Shown here: piece by piece, positions 28,140 through 38,307 of the stretch
How positions within the stretch are numbered: the stretch's first letter is position 1
Layout: every line of letters starts with the position of its first letter
Assembly (NCBI GenBank): GCA_021770615.1
Contig: JAETQR010000010.1
Coordinates: 62,001-126,000 of the forward strand
DNA length: 64,000 bases
Origin: Lachnospiraceae bacterium
Lineage (GTDB): Bacteria > Bacillota_A > Clostridia > Lachnospirales > Lachnospiraceae
Direction of reading: 5' to 3'
Position numbers and translations under genes: made by a program
Notes under the pieces: model-generated
Database searches by the model: none
Seen by the model: the letters and a program-made list of their open reading frames with translations, nothing else
What the model was told of the DNA's origin: nothing

Positions 28140-29855
28140 TCAGAATTCAAAATGCTTTGTATTCTCGGTCAGATCCTTTGCAAGCGTTACGAGATCATCT
28201 GTCGCTTTATGGCAGGTGGCGATGATCTCATGAAGTTCCAACATGGAAGCAGAGGTCTGCTCGGTACTGGCAGCGTTTTCTTCTGCGATGGCAGCCAGAC
28301 TGTCTACGATCTCCATAACGACGTTTTTATGCTCATCCAGAGATGAGGTTTGCTGGCGGATATGTTCGATCGCACTGGCTACATCTGAAATTTCATTGTC
28401 AAGAGAGATGAACATTTTGCTGGTTTCTTCTAACTTATCATTTTGTACCTGAATGTTGTCAGCTACATCATTCATCGTGCGCACACTGGTATCGGAATTT
28501 TCCAGAAGGTTGTTTACGATCTCTACAATTTTCTCGGCGGATTCTCTGGACTGCTCCGACAGTGTCCGGATCTCATCTGCCACGACAGCAAAGCCTTTTC
28601 CGTTTTCACCGGCTCTCGCCGCCTCAATGCTCGCGTTCAGTGAGAGAAGGTTTGTCTGGCTGGCGATATCCGTGATCAGTTCTGTAGCTTCGCGGATTTT
28701 CTGTGCTGACTGGTTGGTGAGATTTGTCTGGTTTTGAACGAGGATAACAGAATCCTTTGTCTTTTTGCTGATTTCCCTCAGTTCGCCCAGATTTTCTCCG
28801 GCCGTTTGATTATAAGTCTTCATCTTTTGAGAACTGTTGTTTAAAGTTTCAACGTTGGCAGCAGTTTCATCAAGCGCCTGTCCCATTTCTGTTACTTTAT
28901 GGTTTGCGCTCATGGTTTCACTGGCTTGTCCGGTAGCGCCATTTGCAATTTCGTCCACTGCCACATTTACATTTTTGATCGAATCTGCAATCGTGTCAAA
29001 AGAAGAAGAGAAATTGCCGGAAAGTTCTTCCAGTGCCTGTGATGAGTGCGTAATATTTGTAATGATCTCTCTCAGAGAATGGATCAGAGACTGAATGGCC
29101 CGGGCCATATCCCCTACTTCATCGGTACGTTCCATCAGATGCGGTTTCATATTCAGGTTCAGGGCACCCTTTGCCAGATGATCGAGGTTCTCTACTGCAC
29201 CGTCAATACTTTTCACGATACGGATCAAAAGGAAGAGTACGATGATAAAGCAGAGCAGGAATACACCCACCATAGCTCCGGCCATAGAGTATATTGTATT
29301 TTTCAGACTGTTTTTGATCTGTTCCTGACTGCGGCCGCAAAAGATGCTGCCTATGATCTCATCTGTTCCCGGCTGGTACAGAGGTACATAGTAACCGGAA
29401 TAAGGTTTGCCGAATAGTTCCAGGTCTGAAGAAAAATAATCTTCCCCTTTTTGCAATGTCTGATAAACTTCAGAAGACAACTGGGTATTGATTTCCCGCT
29501 TTCCCGAATCATCAGTCAGTGTGGTAAGTATCCGGATATCTCCGTAAAATAATGATAATTCTACGTCCTGCGATTCTTTCAGGCGGTCGATCAACTCATA
29601 ATTCTCATTGAGAGTTTCGGTACCTTTCATCAGTTTGTCGTTTTGCATGGTAAACTTGCCGCCATTTCCCATTGCCATATATGTTTCGCGGACGCTGTTT
29701 GCGATACCACTGATTTCGCGCTGTACAAGATCCTCGGATAAATCATTTTGTTTGCTGGCTCCCAACCAGATTCCAATCACTGTGATCAGTAAAAATGGAA
29801 TGGCAATCATCAGGCTGAGTTTAAATGCCAGACGCAATCCTTTTTTTTGTTTCAC
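28140..29855 (-). CDS. Methyl-accepting chemotaxis protein
   Basis: A 571-residue chemoreceptor. A first membrane helix ([20 protein letters not shown]) is followed by a single-Cache-type periplasmic domain (about 35-185, ending [19 protein letters not shown]). A second helix ([19 protein letters not shown]), HAMP (about 215-268) and the cytoplasmic signalling coiled coil follow. The conserved tip is [20 protein letters not shown] then [16 protein letters not shown]. It binds CheA/CheW and sets kinase activity. It starts with GTG at 29855 behind AAGGGGG. It stands alone; the chemotaxis proteins CheC and CheD lie 32 kb away. Confidence 0.93.
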   Translation of the reverse strand: MKQKKGLRLAFKLSLMIAIPFLLITVIGIWLGASKQNDLSEDLVQREISGIANSVRETYMAMGNGGKFTMQNDKLMKGTETLNENYELIDRLKESQDVELSLFYGDIRILTTLTDDSGKREINTQLSSEVYQTLQKGEDYFSSDLELFGKPYSGYYVPLYQPGTDEIIGSIFCGRSQEQIKNSLKNTIYSMAGAMVGVFLLCFIIVLFLLIRIVKSIDGAVENLDHLAKGALNLNMKPHLMERTDEVGDMARAIQSLIHSLREIITNITHSSQALEELSGNFSSSFDTIADSIKNVNVAVDEIANGATGQASETMSANHKVTEMGQALDETAANVETLNNSSQKMKTYNQTAGENLGELREISKKTKDSVILVQNQTNLTNQSAQKIREATELITDIASQTNLLSLNASIEAARAGENGKGFAVVADEIRTLSEQSRESAEKIVEIVNNLLENSDTSVRTMNDVADNIQVQNDKLEETSKMFISLDNEISDVASAIEHIRQQTSSLDEHKNVVMEIVDSLAAIAEENAASTEQTSASMLELHEIIATCHKATDDLVTLAKDLTENTKHFEF

Positions 29856-30006
29856 AAAAATGCCCCCTTAAAAATCATAAAATATATTTTAAAAATAGAA
29901 TAAATGTAAATTTATTATAACATTTTTATAACCTTTCTACAAGTAAAAATAAAAAAACAACACATATTTTTCCATTCATTGTAAAAGTAGGTATTTCATT
30001 TTAACA

Positions 30007-30025
30007 CATTTTGATATATAATATA
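30007..30025 (+). promoter_or_regulatory. Promoter-like 19-base element, copy 2
   Basis: Same 19 bases as at 24147-24165, here 66 bases before the start codon of the surface protein, in an AT-rich divergent intergenic region. The TATAAT could be the -10 box. Confidence 0.5.
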
Positions 30026-30090
30026 GCTTAAGAAAGTGTTAGGTAAATTTGACTGGGGAAAAATTGAAAATTTTGATTGGAGGGAAAGAG

Positions 30091-33036
30091 ATGAAAAAAA
30101 AGCTAAAACGCTGCCTGGCGCATGTGATAGTTTTTGCTGTCTTGTGTTCCATGGCGGAGGCGGCATCTGTGGATGTCAAAGCAGCAGAGATACCGACAGT
30201 ATACCCCTATCGTTACAGTATTCGTAATTTTTTGAGCGATTACCAGTATGTGGCAAAGGGTGATCTGAACCTGAAAAACCACACGGTAGGCGGGGTCGTC
30301 TCCGGTGGGGATCTCACACTTGGGCATTTTGGAGAGGCGATGATCATGCCGAGTTATGGGGATCATATCGTAAAGACCGGAAATCTGAATGCGACAAAGT
30401 ATGACGGCGTGCCACAGGAGGCTGTCAGCAATACGGTTTATTATAATACGATGGCGCACAATGCCATACCGGATTATCTGCAGAGCAATTTTGTCAAGGG
30501 CGAGTTTGTTAAAGTAAATGAGGCATTTGCTTCTTTGTATAGTGAATCAGATCAACTGGCCCAGGGAGCGGGGGGGATGTATCACAAAAGTGGGAATACC
30601 CTGAATATTGACTTGTCAAAGGCAGATAGCTATCGGATCCCAGCAGAAGCACTTGAGAAAAATGGGACGACAACAGTAAATTTGATCGGTGTGGATTCTG
30701 TAGACGAGTTTACAGACAGGGAATATAGCATTTCCTTTACCGGAATCCATGACAGCAGCCTGTATCTGGATTATGTATGGGGATCAAATAGAGGATATGA
30801 CTATTATATACATATCACATTTAATGGCAAAAAATTTGAGCAGGAAATGAAGAAGATCCGTGTAAATAATTATGCGGGAGGCCAGTTTGTAAATTCCGGA
30901 ATGAAATTTATTACAAACCTGCCGGATGCAAGAGGCACCGTCGTGGCAAATGGATTGAGTGGACATCTTGTAGCACCGCGCTCTGAACTCACGGTGACTG
31001 GTGGAGGTTTTGAAGGCGGGATCATCGCCGGCAGTATAAGTGGCGATGCCGAGGGACATTTTTATCCCTATTATAAAATAGGTGAGGGCAGGCCGGACGA
31101 TGGCGGGATCGTTTATCCAGAAAAGATCGGCGGGAAGATCATTATTTCCAAAAGGGAATGTACTGCCTTGAAATCAGAACTCGAGTACCGGTATGCGGTC
31201 AAGCCGGGAACGAAGGCATATCTGGAGGCGCTGGATACGAAGGATACTATTTCTTATTATATCGATACGAATGGGGGAAGTGTTGCGCTGACGGCGGCAG
31301 AACTGGACCAGAAGATGTTTACGCCATATGACCCTGCAAATCCGCCGGTTTTGACAGGTGACAAGATCGTGGTATATGAAAAGGTGACAGATGACAAGGA
31401 TGAGAACCGCTATGTTTATGTAAATTCGGAAGTGTTTATCGTAAAGACGCCGAACCAGATCGTAGAGACGACGGTTGACAAACCGGCGGTCTATGTAGGA
31501 GAAGAGATCCAGATCAATACCATTTTGGATCAGGACCACGATCATTTGATCGTAAGCGATGAAAATGCAGACTTTCAGTGGCAGTATTATGATGAAACTG
31601 AAAACCGGTGGAAGGATATACAGGGAGAGAATCAACCGGAGTTCCGGCCGGATGAGACATTAGAGGGCAAAAGGATCCAGTGTGTTGTGGAAGGCAAGAA
31701 CGGCTATACCGGAACCGTGTCCGATGAGAGTATCGTAAAAGCGCTTCCTCCGGTCGTTACTGAATTTTCCGAGACTACGATCACGATCGAGGCTGAAGAG
31801 GGCTTTGAGTATGAGATACGGGACAAGGAAGGAAGGCCGGTCGTGCCATGGGTACAGGATGGCGGGACCGGAGATGGGGATCCGGATTCGGGAAAGATCA
31901 CGTTTGAGGGCCTGACCCCTTCTACGGAGTATGACCTCGTGAAACGAAAAAAAGATGTCGGAGAGACAGAAAGCTTTCCGAGTATCCAGAGTACGATCAT
32001 CAGCATCATAAAGGCTGATCTGAATGTGGAAACTGCCAGGCCGGGTGAGACGGTGACGGTAAAACAGATCATAGATGTGAATCAGGCTTCCGTGCCGGTG
32101 GATAAAGAGAATGCGGCGTATCAGTGGCAGGTAAAGGATGAAACGGGAGAATGGAAGGATATCGCCGGGGCGACGGATAGTTCTTTTGTGCCGGATGCTT
32201 CTTATGACGGAAGGGATATCCGATGCAAGGTTACAGGGATCTGGCAGTATGTGGGCGAAGCGTATGCGCAGGGAAGTGTGAAGCAGGCGGCAGAACCGGG
32301 GACGACACCGGGAGGCAGCACTACACCGGGCATAACAGCCACGCCGGCATCAGGCGTGCCGGCGGCAGGTGTTACCCCTGCACCGACAGGGAGTGTAACG
32401 GGAAAACCAAAACCAAAGAAGGGAGATCCTTCCGGCGATGGGCAGCCCGTCAGGAAGGGATCGGTAGAATTAAAAATCCCAACGATCGTGATGAAGAAAG
32501 TGATGGGACCTAAAATGAAGTTCCGTATCAAGTTGTTGAACCATCAGAAAGGGAAAATTAAATTTTCTTCCAGCAATAAAAAGATTGCGACGATCGACAA
32601 GACGGGGCTTGTAAAAACAAAAAAGAAAACAGGAAAGTGCACTCTTGTTATCAACGTGTCAAAGGGTAAGCATAAGATCCAGTATATCGTAAATCTTGTA
32701 GTAAGGAAGAGCTGCAAGAAAAATTACAGCCTTTATAAATATAAGACGACTTATAAGTATCCGAGCGTAAGTTTATATAAGTTGGTTCCAAAGGGAAAAA
32801 CGTATAAGATAAAATTAAAGCATCTATCCAAGAACGCTAAGGTTGTATATAAGTCCAACAAGAATGCGATTGCTTCGGTAACGAAAAAGGGAAAAGTGAT
32901 TTCCCATAAAAATGGCCGCGCGGATATTACAGTCACAGTAGAGCAGAATGGAGTGACTTATAAATATTTCGTCGTCGTCCGGGTGACGCAGCAGGGTGTT
33001 GAATCAAATACCTCGTATTTGAAAGTGATCCGGTAG
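30091..33036 (+). CDS. Large secreted surface protein: choice-of-anchor-A-like domain, Ig-like repeats, BIG2 tail
   Basis: About 981 residues. The signal peptide is MKKKLKRCLAHVIVFAVLC..., cleaved near KAAE. Residues about 30-350 resemble choice-of-anchor A domains (VAKGDLNLKNHTVGGVVSGG, ending VVANGLSGHLVAPRSELTVTGG then GFEGGIIAGSISGDAEGHFYP). Two Ig-like repeats follow, marked by FQWQYYDETENRWKDI and YQWQVKDETGEWKDI. A Pro/Thr/Gly-rich stalk of about 60 residues comes next (TTPGGSTTPGITATP). Two lysine-rich BIG2-type domains end the protein (KKIATIDKTGLVKTKKKTG and NAIASVTKKGKVISHKNG). No LPxTG is seen, so anchoring may be through the cationic tail. ATG 30091 has GGAGGG before it. Confidence 0.8.
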   Translation: MKKKLKRCLAHVIVFAVLCSMAEAASVDVKAAEIPTVYPYRYSIRNFLSDYQYVAKGDLNLKNHTVGGVVSGGDLTLGHFGEAMIMPSYGDHIVKTGNLNATKYDGVPQEAVSNTVYYNTMAHNAIPDYLQSNFVKGEFVKVNEAFASLYSESDQLAQGAGGMYHKSGNTLNIDLSKADSYRIPAEALEKNGTTTVNLIGVDSVDEFTDREYSISFTGIHDSSLYLDYVWGSNRGYDYYIHITFNGKKFEQEMKKIRVNNYAGGQFVNSGMKFITNLPDARGTVVANGLSGHLVAPRSELTVTGGGFEGGIIAGSISGDAEGHFYPYYKIGEGRPDDGGIVYPEKIGGKIIISKRECTALKSELEYRYAVKPGTKAYLEALDTKDTISYYIDTNGGSVALTAAELDQKMFTPYDPANPPVLTGDKIVVYEKVTDDKDENRYVYVNSEVFIVKTPNQIVETTVDKPAVYVGEEIQINTILDQDHDHLIVSDENADFQWQYYDETENRWKDIQGENQPEFRPDETLEGKRIQCVVEGKNGYTGTVSDESIVKALPPVVTEFSETTITIEAEEGFEYEIRDKEGRPVVPWVQDGGTGDGDPDSGKITFEGLTPSTEYDLVKRKKDVGETESFPSIQSTIISIIKADLNVETARPGETVTVKQIIDVNQASVPVDKENAAYQWQVKDETGEWKDIAGATDSSFVPDASYDGRDIRCKVTGIWQYVGEAYAQGSVKQAAEPGTTPGGSTTPGITATPASGVPAAGVTPAPTGSVTGKPKPKKGDPSGDGQPVRKGSVELKIPTIVMKKVMGPKMKFRIKLLNHQKGKIKFSSSNKKIATIDKTGLVKTKKKTGKCTLVINVSKGKHKIQYIVNLVVRKSCKKNYSLYKYKTTYKYPSVSLYKLVPKGKTYKIKLKHLSKNAKVVYKSNKNAIASVTKKGKVISHKNGRADITVTVEQNGVTYKYFVVVRVTQQGVESNTSYLKVIR

Positions 33037-33083
33037 TAGATGAACGATGCTGCAAAATATTTTGGAAAACAGGCAGATTTTTG

Positions 33084-33115
33084 GGCCCGCATTTTTTGGC
33101 GGGCCTTTTGCTTTT
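33084..33115 (+). terminator. Rho-independent terminator
   Basis: GGCCCGC (33084-33090) pairs with GCGGGCC (33099-33105) and is followed by TTTTGCTTTTT. It ends the surface-protein transcript. Confidence 0.85.
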
Positions 33116-33278
33116 TCCCTACAGCATTTTCGGGAGAAATGCGGGTTATATTGTTCCGGGGCGTAGCAGAAACGCCCGCCGGAAGTGGTAGACATACCGG
33201 GGAACAGAGAGTATAATTTGTTATAGATCGTGTGATAATGAGGACAGGAATTGTTGGAATCGAGATAGGAGGACAGGA

Positions 33279-34697
33279 ATGATGCGTAAAACAAAGATCG
33301 TATGTACGATGGGACCGGCGACAGACCGGGAGGAAGTGCTTACGGAATTGATCCGGTCAGGAATGGACGTGGCGAGGTTTAATTTTTCCCATGGGAGTCA
33401 TGATGAGCAGCAAAAGCGGATGGAGATGCTTCGCCGCCTGAGGGCGGAGTGTGGAAAACCAATAGCGATGTTACTGGATACCAAAGGGCCGGAGATACGG
33501 ACAGGAATATTTAAGGACGGGAAAGCGCTTTTGGAATCGGGAAAACAGTTTATCCTTACATGCAGAGACGTCGTTGGGGATGACACAAAAGTGTCTGTCA
33601 CGTATCCTGAATTGTATAAAGATGAAAAGCCCGGAAACCGCATCCTGATCGATGACGGACTGATTGAACTTCTTGTAAAGGAGATCCGTGGGGAAGATAT
33701 CATTTGTGAAGTAATAAATGGCGGTGAGATTTCTGATCATAAGGGGATCAATGTGCCGGATGTCCACGTCCATCTGCCTTATATGAGTGAAAAAGATAAA
33801 GAAGATATTTTGTTTGGGATCGGACAGGATGTCGATTTTGTGGCGGCCTCGTTTACCCGTACTGCAGAAGACGTGGGGCAGATCCGGGAGCTGTTAGATA
33901 AAAATGGCGGGAAAGATATCAATATCATTGCGAAGATTGAAAATGCCGAGGGTGTGGAACGGATCGATGAAATCATCCGGGCAGCTGACGGTATCATGAT
34001 CGCGAGGGGAGATATGGGGGTGGAAGTTCCCGATGAAGATGTCCCGGTTATCCAGAAGATGATCATCAAGAAAGTTTATGAGGCTGGCAAGCAGGTGATC
34101 ACGGCGACGCAGATGCTGGATTCTATGATGAAGAACCCAAGACCTACGAGAGCAGAGACTGCCGATGTGGCAAACGCGATTTACGATGGCACCAGTGCAA
34201 TCATGCTTTCAGGTGAAACAGCGGCAGGAGCTTATCCTGTGGAAGCGCTCAGGACAATGGTGCGCATCGCAGAGCGCACGGAAGCAGACATTGATTATTG
34301 CAAACGTTTTTTCATCCATGAGAGAAAGGCGAATCCGGATATCACGGATGCGATCAGCCATGCGACCTGTACGACGGCCCATGACCTGAATGCGAGGGCG
34401 ATCGTTACCGTGACAAAGTCGGGAAGATCGGCGAGAATGATCTCCAGATACCGTCCGGGATGTGATATCATCGGCTGTGCGATTTCGGAAAAGGTAATGA
34501 GGCAGCTGAATATGTCATGGGGAGTGATCCCGGTACTTCTTGAGGAAAAAGAAGAAGTGTTTGAATTGTTTGAGTATGCGACCGCGGAATGCTGCCGGAA
34601 GGCTCTGCTTGCAAAAGGGGATGTGGTCGTGTTTACGTCCGGCGTGCCGATCGGGATATCCGGGACGACGAATATGATCAAGGTGCAGGTGGTGTAG
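33279..34697 (+). CDS. pyk: Pyruvate kinase
   Basis: A 472-residue enzyme making pyruvate and ATP from PEP and ADP in glycolysis. Signatures are KIVCTMGPAT, ARFNFSHGSHDE, LLDTKGPEIRTG, the catalytic lysine in NIIAKIENAEGVE, metal ligands in MIARGDMGVEVP, and PTRAETADVANAIYDGTSAI then MLSGETAAGAYP. It ends after the C-terminal allosteric domain (GISGTTNMIKVQVV) and lacks the extra PEP-utiliser domain of some Firmicute enzymes. AGGAGG precedes tandem ATGs at 33279 and 33282. It is monocistronic; the next gene, 426 bases away, is the broken PEP carboxykinase. Confidence 0.96.
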   Translation: MMRKTKIVCTMGPATDREEVLTELIRSGMDVARFNFSHGSHDEQQKRMEMLRRLRAECGKPIAMLLDTKGPEIRTGIFKDGKALLESGKQFILTCRDVVGDDTKVSVTYPELYKDEKPGNRILIDDGLIELLVKEIRGEDIICEVINGGEISDHKGINVPDVHVHLPYMSEKDKEDILFGIGQDVDFVAASFTRTAEDVGQIRELLDKNGGKDINIIAKIENAEGVERIDEIIRAADGIMIARGDMGVEVPDEDVPVIQKMIIKKVYEAGKQVITATQMLDSMMKNPRPTRAETADVANAIYDGTSAIMLSGETAAGAYPVEALRTMVRIAERTEADIDYCKRFFIHERKANPDITDAISHATCTTAHDLNARAIVTVTKSGRSARMISRYRPGCDIIGCAISEKVMRQLNMSWGVIPVLLEEKEEVFELFEYATAECCRKALLAKGDVVVFTSGVPIGISGTTNMIKVQVV

Positions 34698-34724
34698 GCA
34701 CCGGGGCTGTTCCATGAAAATTTT

Positions 34725-34982
34725 ACGGAAATCAATTTAGGGCGGCCGCAATTTATAAGAATTGTGACATTTGTACAACAGCGGGAATATTTTCTGATTC
34801 GGACCCGCTCCCGCTTAAAATAAACATGTAACGGTACAAAGGCTGCAAGGTGCACAAACCGCACCTTGTACGCAGCCTAAGGACCGACATGTTTATACGG
34901 TCCTGATCAGGAAATATTCCCGCTGCTGTACGAAACGTTGTCAGCCTTTTATAAATTGCGGCCGCCCTAAATTGGGTTTCGT
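34725..34982. repeat. Long inverted-repeat element (about 258 bp rod-like hairpin)
   Basis: Perfect 26-base arms lie at 34733-34758 (CAATTTAGGGCGGCCGC...) and 34949-34974, each with a GCGGCCGC core. Nested pairings continue inward. TACAACAGCGGGAATATTT (from 34774) pairs with AAATATTCCCGCTGCTGTA (from 34912). GGACC (34801) pairs with GGTCC (34899). ATAAACATG pairs with CATGTTTAT. GGCTGCAAGGTGC pairs with GCACCTTGTACGCAGCC at the tip. Outside the arms an imperfect match continues for about eight bases. There is no reading frame inside. It could be a miniature transposable element, a structured RNA, or an attenuator ahead of pckA. I saw no target-site duplication with confidence. Confidence 0.85.
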
Positions 34983-34996
34983 GGGGAAATTCCGCC

Positions 34997-35024
34997 TTGA
35001 CTTTTGCCTTCTTTTGATTATAAT
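34997..35024 (+). promoter_or_regulatory. Probable pckA promoter
   Basis: TTGACT (34997-35002) and TATAAT (35019-35024) with 16-base spacing lie just after the long inverted repeat and 100 bases before the pckA ATG. A small hairpin (CGCGA/TCGCG) lies in the leader. Confidence 0.6.
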
Positions 35025-35123
35025 TATACTTGGGAAACGATTTGATTTTCCGTTTATGCAGCAGGATTCCGCGAGTTCTACATCGCGAAACAAATAATCA
35101 ACTACTTAGGAGGTAAATTTCTC

Positions 35124-36763
35124 ATGGCAACAAAGGCTAATTACAAACTTGATGAAATTGGCGCTGGTAAAGTTGGTTTTTCCAAAACCCGTGCGATCAT
35201 CGAAGCTGGATTTTATGGTAACAATGTAGTAAAAGTAAACACTCTGAAAGAGGCATACAACCTGGCGAAGAATTCACCGGGGACGATCGTAACGGATATG
35301 CCTGTATACAGAGGAGAAGAGTTTGGTCTTGATGCAGACGCCAAAGTGCTGCTTTTTAATGACGGTGCCGTTACGGGACGTTATGCAGCTGCACGCCGTA
35401 TCAAGGGTGAGCCGGATGTCGATGTTCCAAAGCTTGACAAAGTAGTTATGGATGCGATGTATAAGACACGTTTTAAAAAGCTGTACCATGCAACAGTATT
35501 TGTCGGTCTTGATCCGGAGTTTATGGTAAAGGCACACCTTCTGATCCCGGAAGGAGAAGAGAACCTGATGTACAACTGGATGCTGAACTTCCAGTATATG
35601 TCAGATGAGTATGTAAAAATGTATAAAGAGTCACAGCCGGTAGGCGGAGGAAAAGAGGCAGATATCTATATCTTCTCTGATCCGCAGTGGGAGCCGACTC
35701 CGAGCCCGGATGTGGATTACAGTTGTCTGAGTGATGACAGAACACTCTGCTATTTTGATACAAACGAGAACTGTGCGGCTATCCTTGGTATGAAATACTT
35801 CGGAGAGCACAAAAAGGGTACGCTGACGATGGCATGGGCGATCGCAAACCGCAATGGTTATGCTTCCTGCCACGGTGGACAGAAAGAGTATACACTTTCC
35901 GATGGTTCTAAATATGTGGCTTCCGTATTCGGGCTGTCCGGATCCTTCTTCATGACGATGCGTTCATCATCAACACAGATACATGTGCATCGGTTGCCCT
36001 TGAGCCGACTTATTTTGATAAGACAGCAGATTATCCGACCGGATGTCCGGATAATAAATATCTGCTTACAGCACAGAACTGTTCTGCGACAATGGATGAG
36101 GACGGAAAGATCCAGCTTGTAACAGAGGATATCCGAAATGGTAACGGACGTGCGATCAAGTCCAAGCTCTGGTCGCCAAACCGTGTGGATAAGATCAATG
36201 AGCCTGTAAACTCGATCATCTGGATCATGAAAGACCCTGCGATCCCACCGGTTGTTAAACTGAAAGGTTCTGCACTGGCATCGGTTATGGGGGCTACACT
36301 TGCGACAAAGACATCGACTGCAGAGCGTGTGGCAGCAGGTACAGACCTGAATGCGCTTCGTATCGTGCCTTATGCAAACCCATTCCGTACCTATCCGCTT
36401 GTAAATGATTATGAGAAATTCAAGAAGCTGGTAGAAGAGAAGAATGTAGACTGCTACATTGTTAATACCGGAGATTTCATGGGCAAGAAGGTTCAGCCGA
36501 AAGATACGCTTGGGATTCTCGAGGCGATCGTGGAAAAGAAAGCTGAGTTCAAACAGTGGGGACCTTTTGAAGATATCGAGATCATGGATTGGGAAGGATT
36601 CACACCGGACCTGAACGATGCAGACTACAAAGCAGCTCTTAAGAATGCGATGGCAAACCGTGTCGATGCAGTGGAGAAGTTCGCTACTGCCAAGGACGGA
36701 TATGATAAGCTTCCGGATGAGGCGCTTGAGGCATTGAAGAAACTGGTTGCAGCACTTGGATAA
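35124..36763 (+). pseudogene. pckA: ATP-type phosphoenolpyruvate carboxykinase, broken at the P-loop
   Basis: Intact relatives convert oxaloacetate and ATP to PEP and CO2, or run in reverse for CO2 fixation. The first frame (MATKANYKLDEIGAGK...) runs correctly to KYVASVFGLSGS near 35942. The sequence then resumes in another frame at LHDDAFIINTDTCASVALEP and continues normally to the end (LEALKKLVAALG, stop 36763). About 17 codons plus one base are missing, including GKSTL of the Walker A loop that holds ATP. So both the frame and the active site are lost. The rest shows no decay, which suggests a recent event or an assembly error. A terminator follows. Confidence 0.85.
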
Positions 36764-36810
36764 TCCGTAAGAGCACATTATCGAACAATAGAATAAATTT
36801 ATTTTGACAG

Positions 36811-36860
36811 AAGCACTCTTTTCCTAATAAGAAGTAGTTTTATGGGAAAGGGTGCTTTTG
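36811..36860 (+). terminator. Rho-independent terminator
   Basis: AAGCACTCTTTTCC (36811-36824) pairs with GGGAAAGGGTGCTT (36844-36857) and is followed by TTG. It lies 47 bases after the pckA stop. Confidence 0.75.
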
Positions 36861-37162
36861 AGGTTGTTACCAGACTGCTAAAAATATTGTATCAGGAAAT
36901 AGTTGTTTACATTCATTGATAAATGTGTTATTCTGTTTTTGCAGACGGAAAGTTGAAAAATATCTTAAATTTTTCTTGAATTCTAAATATATCCATGATA
37001 GTATATATGCATAAACTAAAATGTTTTATGATTCCGCTGCAGATCACAAAAATTTTAAATACGGTGTAGCGGAATGCAGTTGGCGTAGGGCGGGGTTTTT
37101 GATCTCAGCCTGTGGTTTTGGGCAGTGTTTTTTGCATTCCCTGCATGAAAGAGGGGGATGCG
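36861..37162. other. Intergenic region without a supported gene
   Basis: AT-rich spacer before the PD-(D/E)XK gene. A weak promoter candidate (TTGAAT near 36977, TAGTAT 17 bases later) is the only signal I see. No RNA gene or frame is convincing. Confidence 0.4.
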
Positions 37163-38044
37163 TTGGAAAAAGTAACAGGGATACGAAATTACCGGCGGCG
37201 TGTAAAAGAATTAAGGGAACTAAATTTAACCAGTGATCTTCTTTCTTCTGTCGTTTTTGAGGATATCGGAGCGATTCAGGATGTGCTCCGCATTCTGACA
37301 AGGATCCGTGACTTGAAAATACTTCGGGTGGAACCACAGCGAAGCTGCCGGAATCTGTATGGCCGGAGTTCTGTGTTAGATATATGGGGAGAGGACTCGC
37401 GGGGCAGTCAGTACAATATGGAAATCCAGATTGCCGAGAATGAAGATCATTTAAAGCGTTCCCGTTTTATTCAGAGCCGGATTGACAGCCGGAGCCTTGG
37501 GAGTGGTATGGGATATGACGAACTGCCGGATCTGTATCTGATCTTTATTACAGAAAAAGACTTTTTGAATGTAAAGACAGGAATCACAAGAATCATCCGT
37601 ATGATAAAGGGGACGGATCGCCAGGTAGAGAACGGTGTCCATGAGATTTATGCAAATCTCGAATATCCGGCAGAGGATGAAGAGGTTACAAGACTGCTGC
37701 AGTTTATAAAAGATACAAATGATCCGGGGATTTCACGGGATGGTTTCCCGAATCTGTCAGCGCGTGTGGAATATTTGAAAAATGAGACAGGAGGTGCCAA
37801 AGGAATGTGTGAATTATTGGAAAAAGAATGGCGTGAGGGGCTGGAAGAGGGTCGCAAAGAAGGGCGGAAAGAAGGGGAGATGCTTCGTTTGATCGACCAG
37901 GTGGTCAAAAAACGTAACCGGAAAATGCCGGTTGATAAGATTGCAGATGCACTAGAGGAAGAAGAAATGATGATTGAGAGGATTCTTTTAGCGACTGCCG
38001 AGGCAGGATCGGATGAGGTGGAGGAGATTTATGCCTGTCTATAA
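37163..38044 (+). CDS. PD-(D/E)XK nuclease-family transposase-like protein (Rpn/PDDEXK type)
   Basis: About 293 residues. The nuclease fold is marked by SSVLDIWGEDSRGSQYNMEIQ (the D...ExQ pair of these families), after LLSSVVFEDIGAIQDVLRILT, and by LPDLYLIFITEKDF. The C-terminal part has a charged EEGRKEGRKEGE repeat and a helical tail (ADALEEEEMMIERIL). Such proteins are annotated as PD-(D/E)XK transposases or recombination-promoting nucleases, occur in many copies in gut Firmicutes, and have poorly known roles. I prefer TTG 37163, which has GAGGGGG upstream; ATG 37145 lacks a binding site. Confidence 0.8.
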   Translation: MEKVTGIRNYRRRVKELRELNLTSDLLSSVVFEDIGAIQDVLRILTRIRDLKILRVEPQRSCRNLYGRSSVLDIWGEDSRGSQYNMEIQIAENEDHLKRSRFIQSRIDSRSLGSGMGYDELPDLYLIFITEKDFLNVKTGITRIIRMIKGTDRQVENGVHEIYANLEYPAEDEEVTRLLQFIKDTNDPGISRDGFPNLSARVEYLKNETGGAKGMCELLEKEWREGLEEGRKEGRKEGEMLRLIDQVVKKRNRKMPVDKIADALEEEEMMIERILLATAEAGSDEVEEIYACL

Positions 38045-38207
38045 TTGTTCAATGGCCCTGTCAGATGACAAGGTATGCATTCTTTCGCCTGGCGGGGTGA
38101 TAAATCCTGCCTATGGCTTTATTCCGACGACAGATGGTACTGCGGCGGGATTTTGGCAGAAGATGTATGGGGCACGGAGTAAGGCGGCGAAGAGGAAGGT
38201 AAAATAG
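38031..38207 (+). CDS. Small hypothetical protein overlapping the transposase-like gene
   Basis: A 58-residue frame (MPVYNCSMALSDDKVCILSPGGV...) starting at ATG 38031 behind GGTGGAGGAG, overlapping the previous gene by 14 bases. The end is basic (SKAAKRKVK). I recognise no domain. The ribosome binding site is good, but it may be a chance frame or a gene fragment. Confidence 0.35.
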   Translation: MPVYNCSMALSDDKVCILSPGGVINPAYGFIPTTDGTAAGFWQKMYGARSKAAKRKVK

Positions 38208-38307
38208 AGGGCAGTATTTTCTCTTGAAAAAAGCCGCAGGATCCGATAAAATAACGATGATACATCATAGTTTGGTGGCATCAATTTGAATCAGCAGGAG
38301 GGATAAG

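Noticed and set aside
35858..36778. 306-codon frame antisense to the second half of pckA
   Set aside because: Codon-bias shadow of the carboxykinase sequence.
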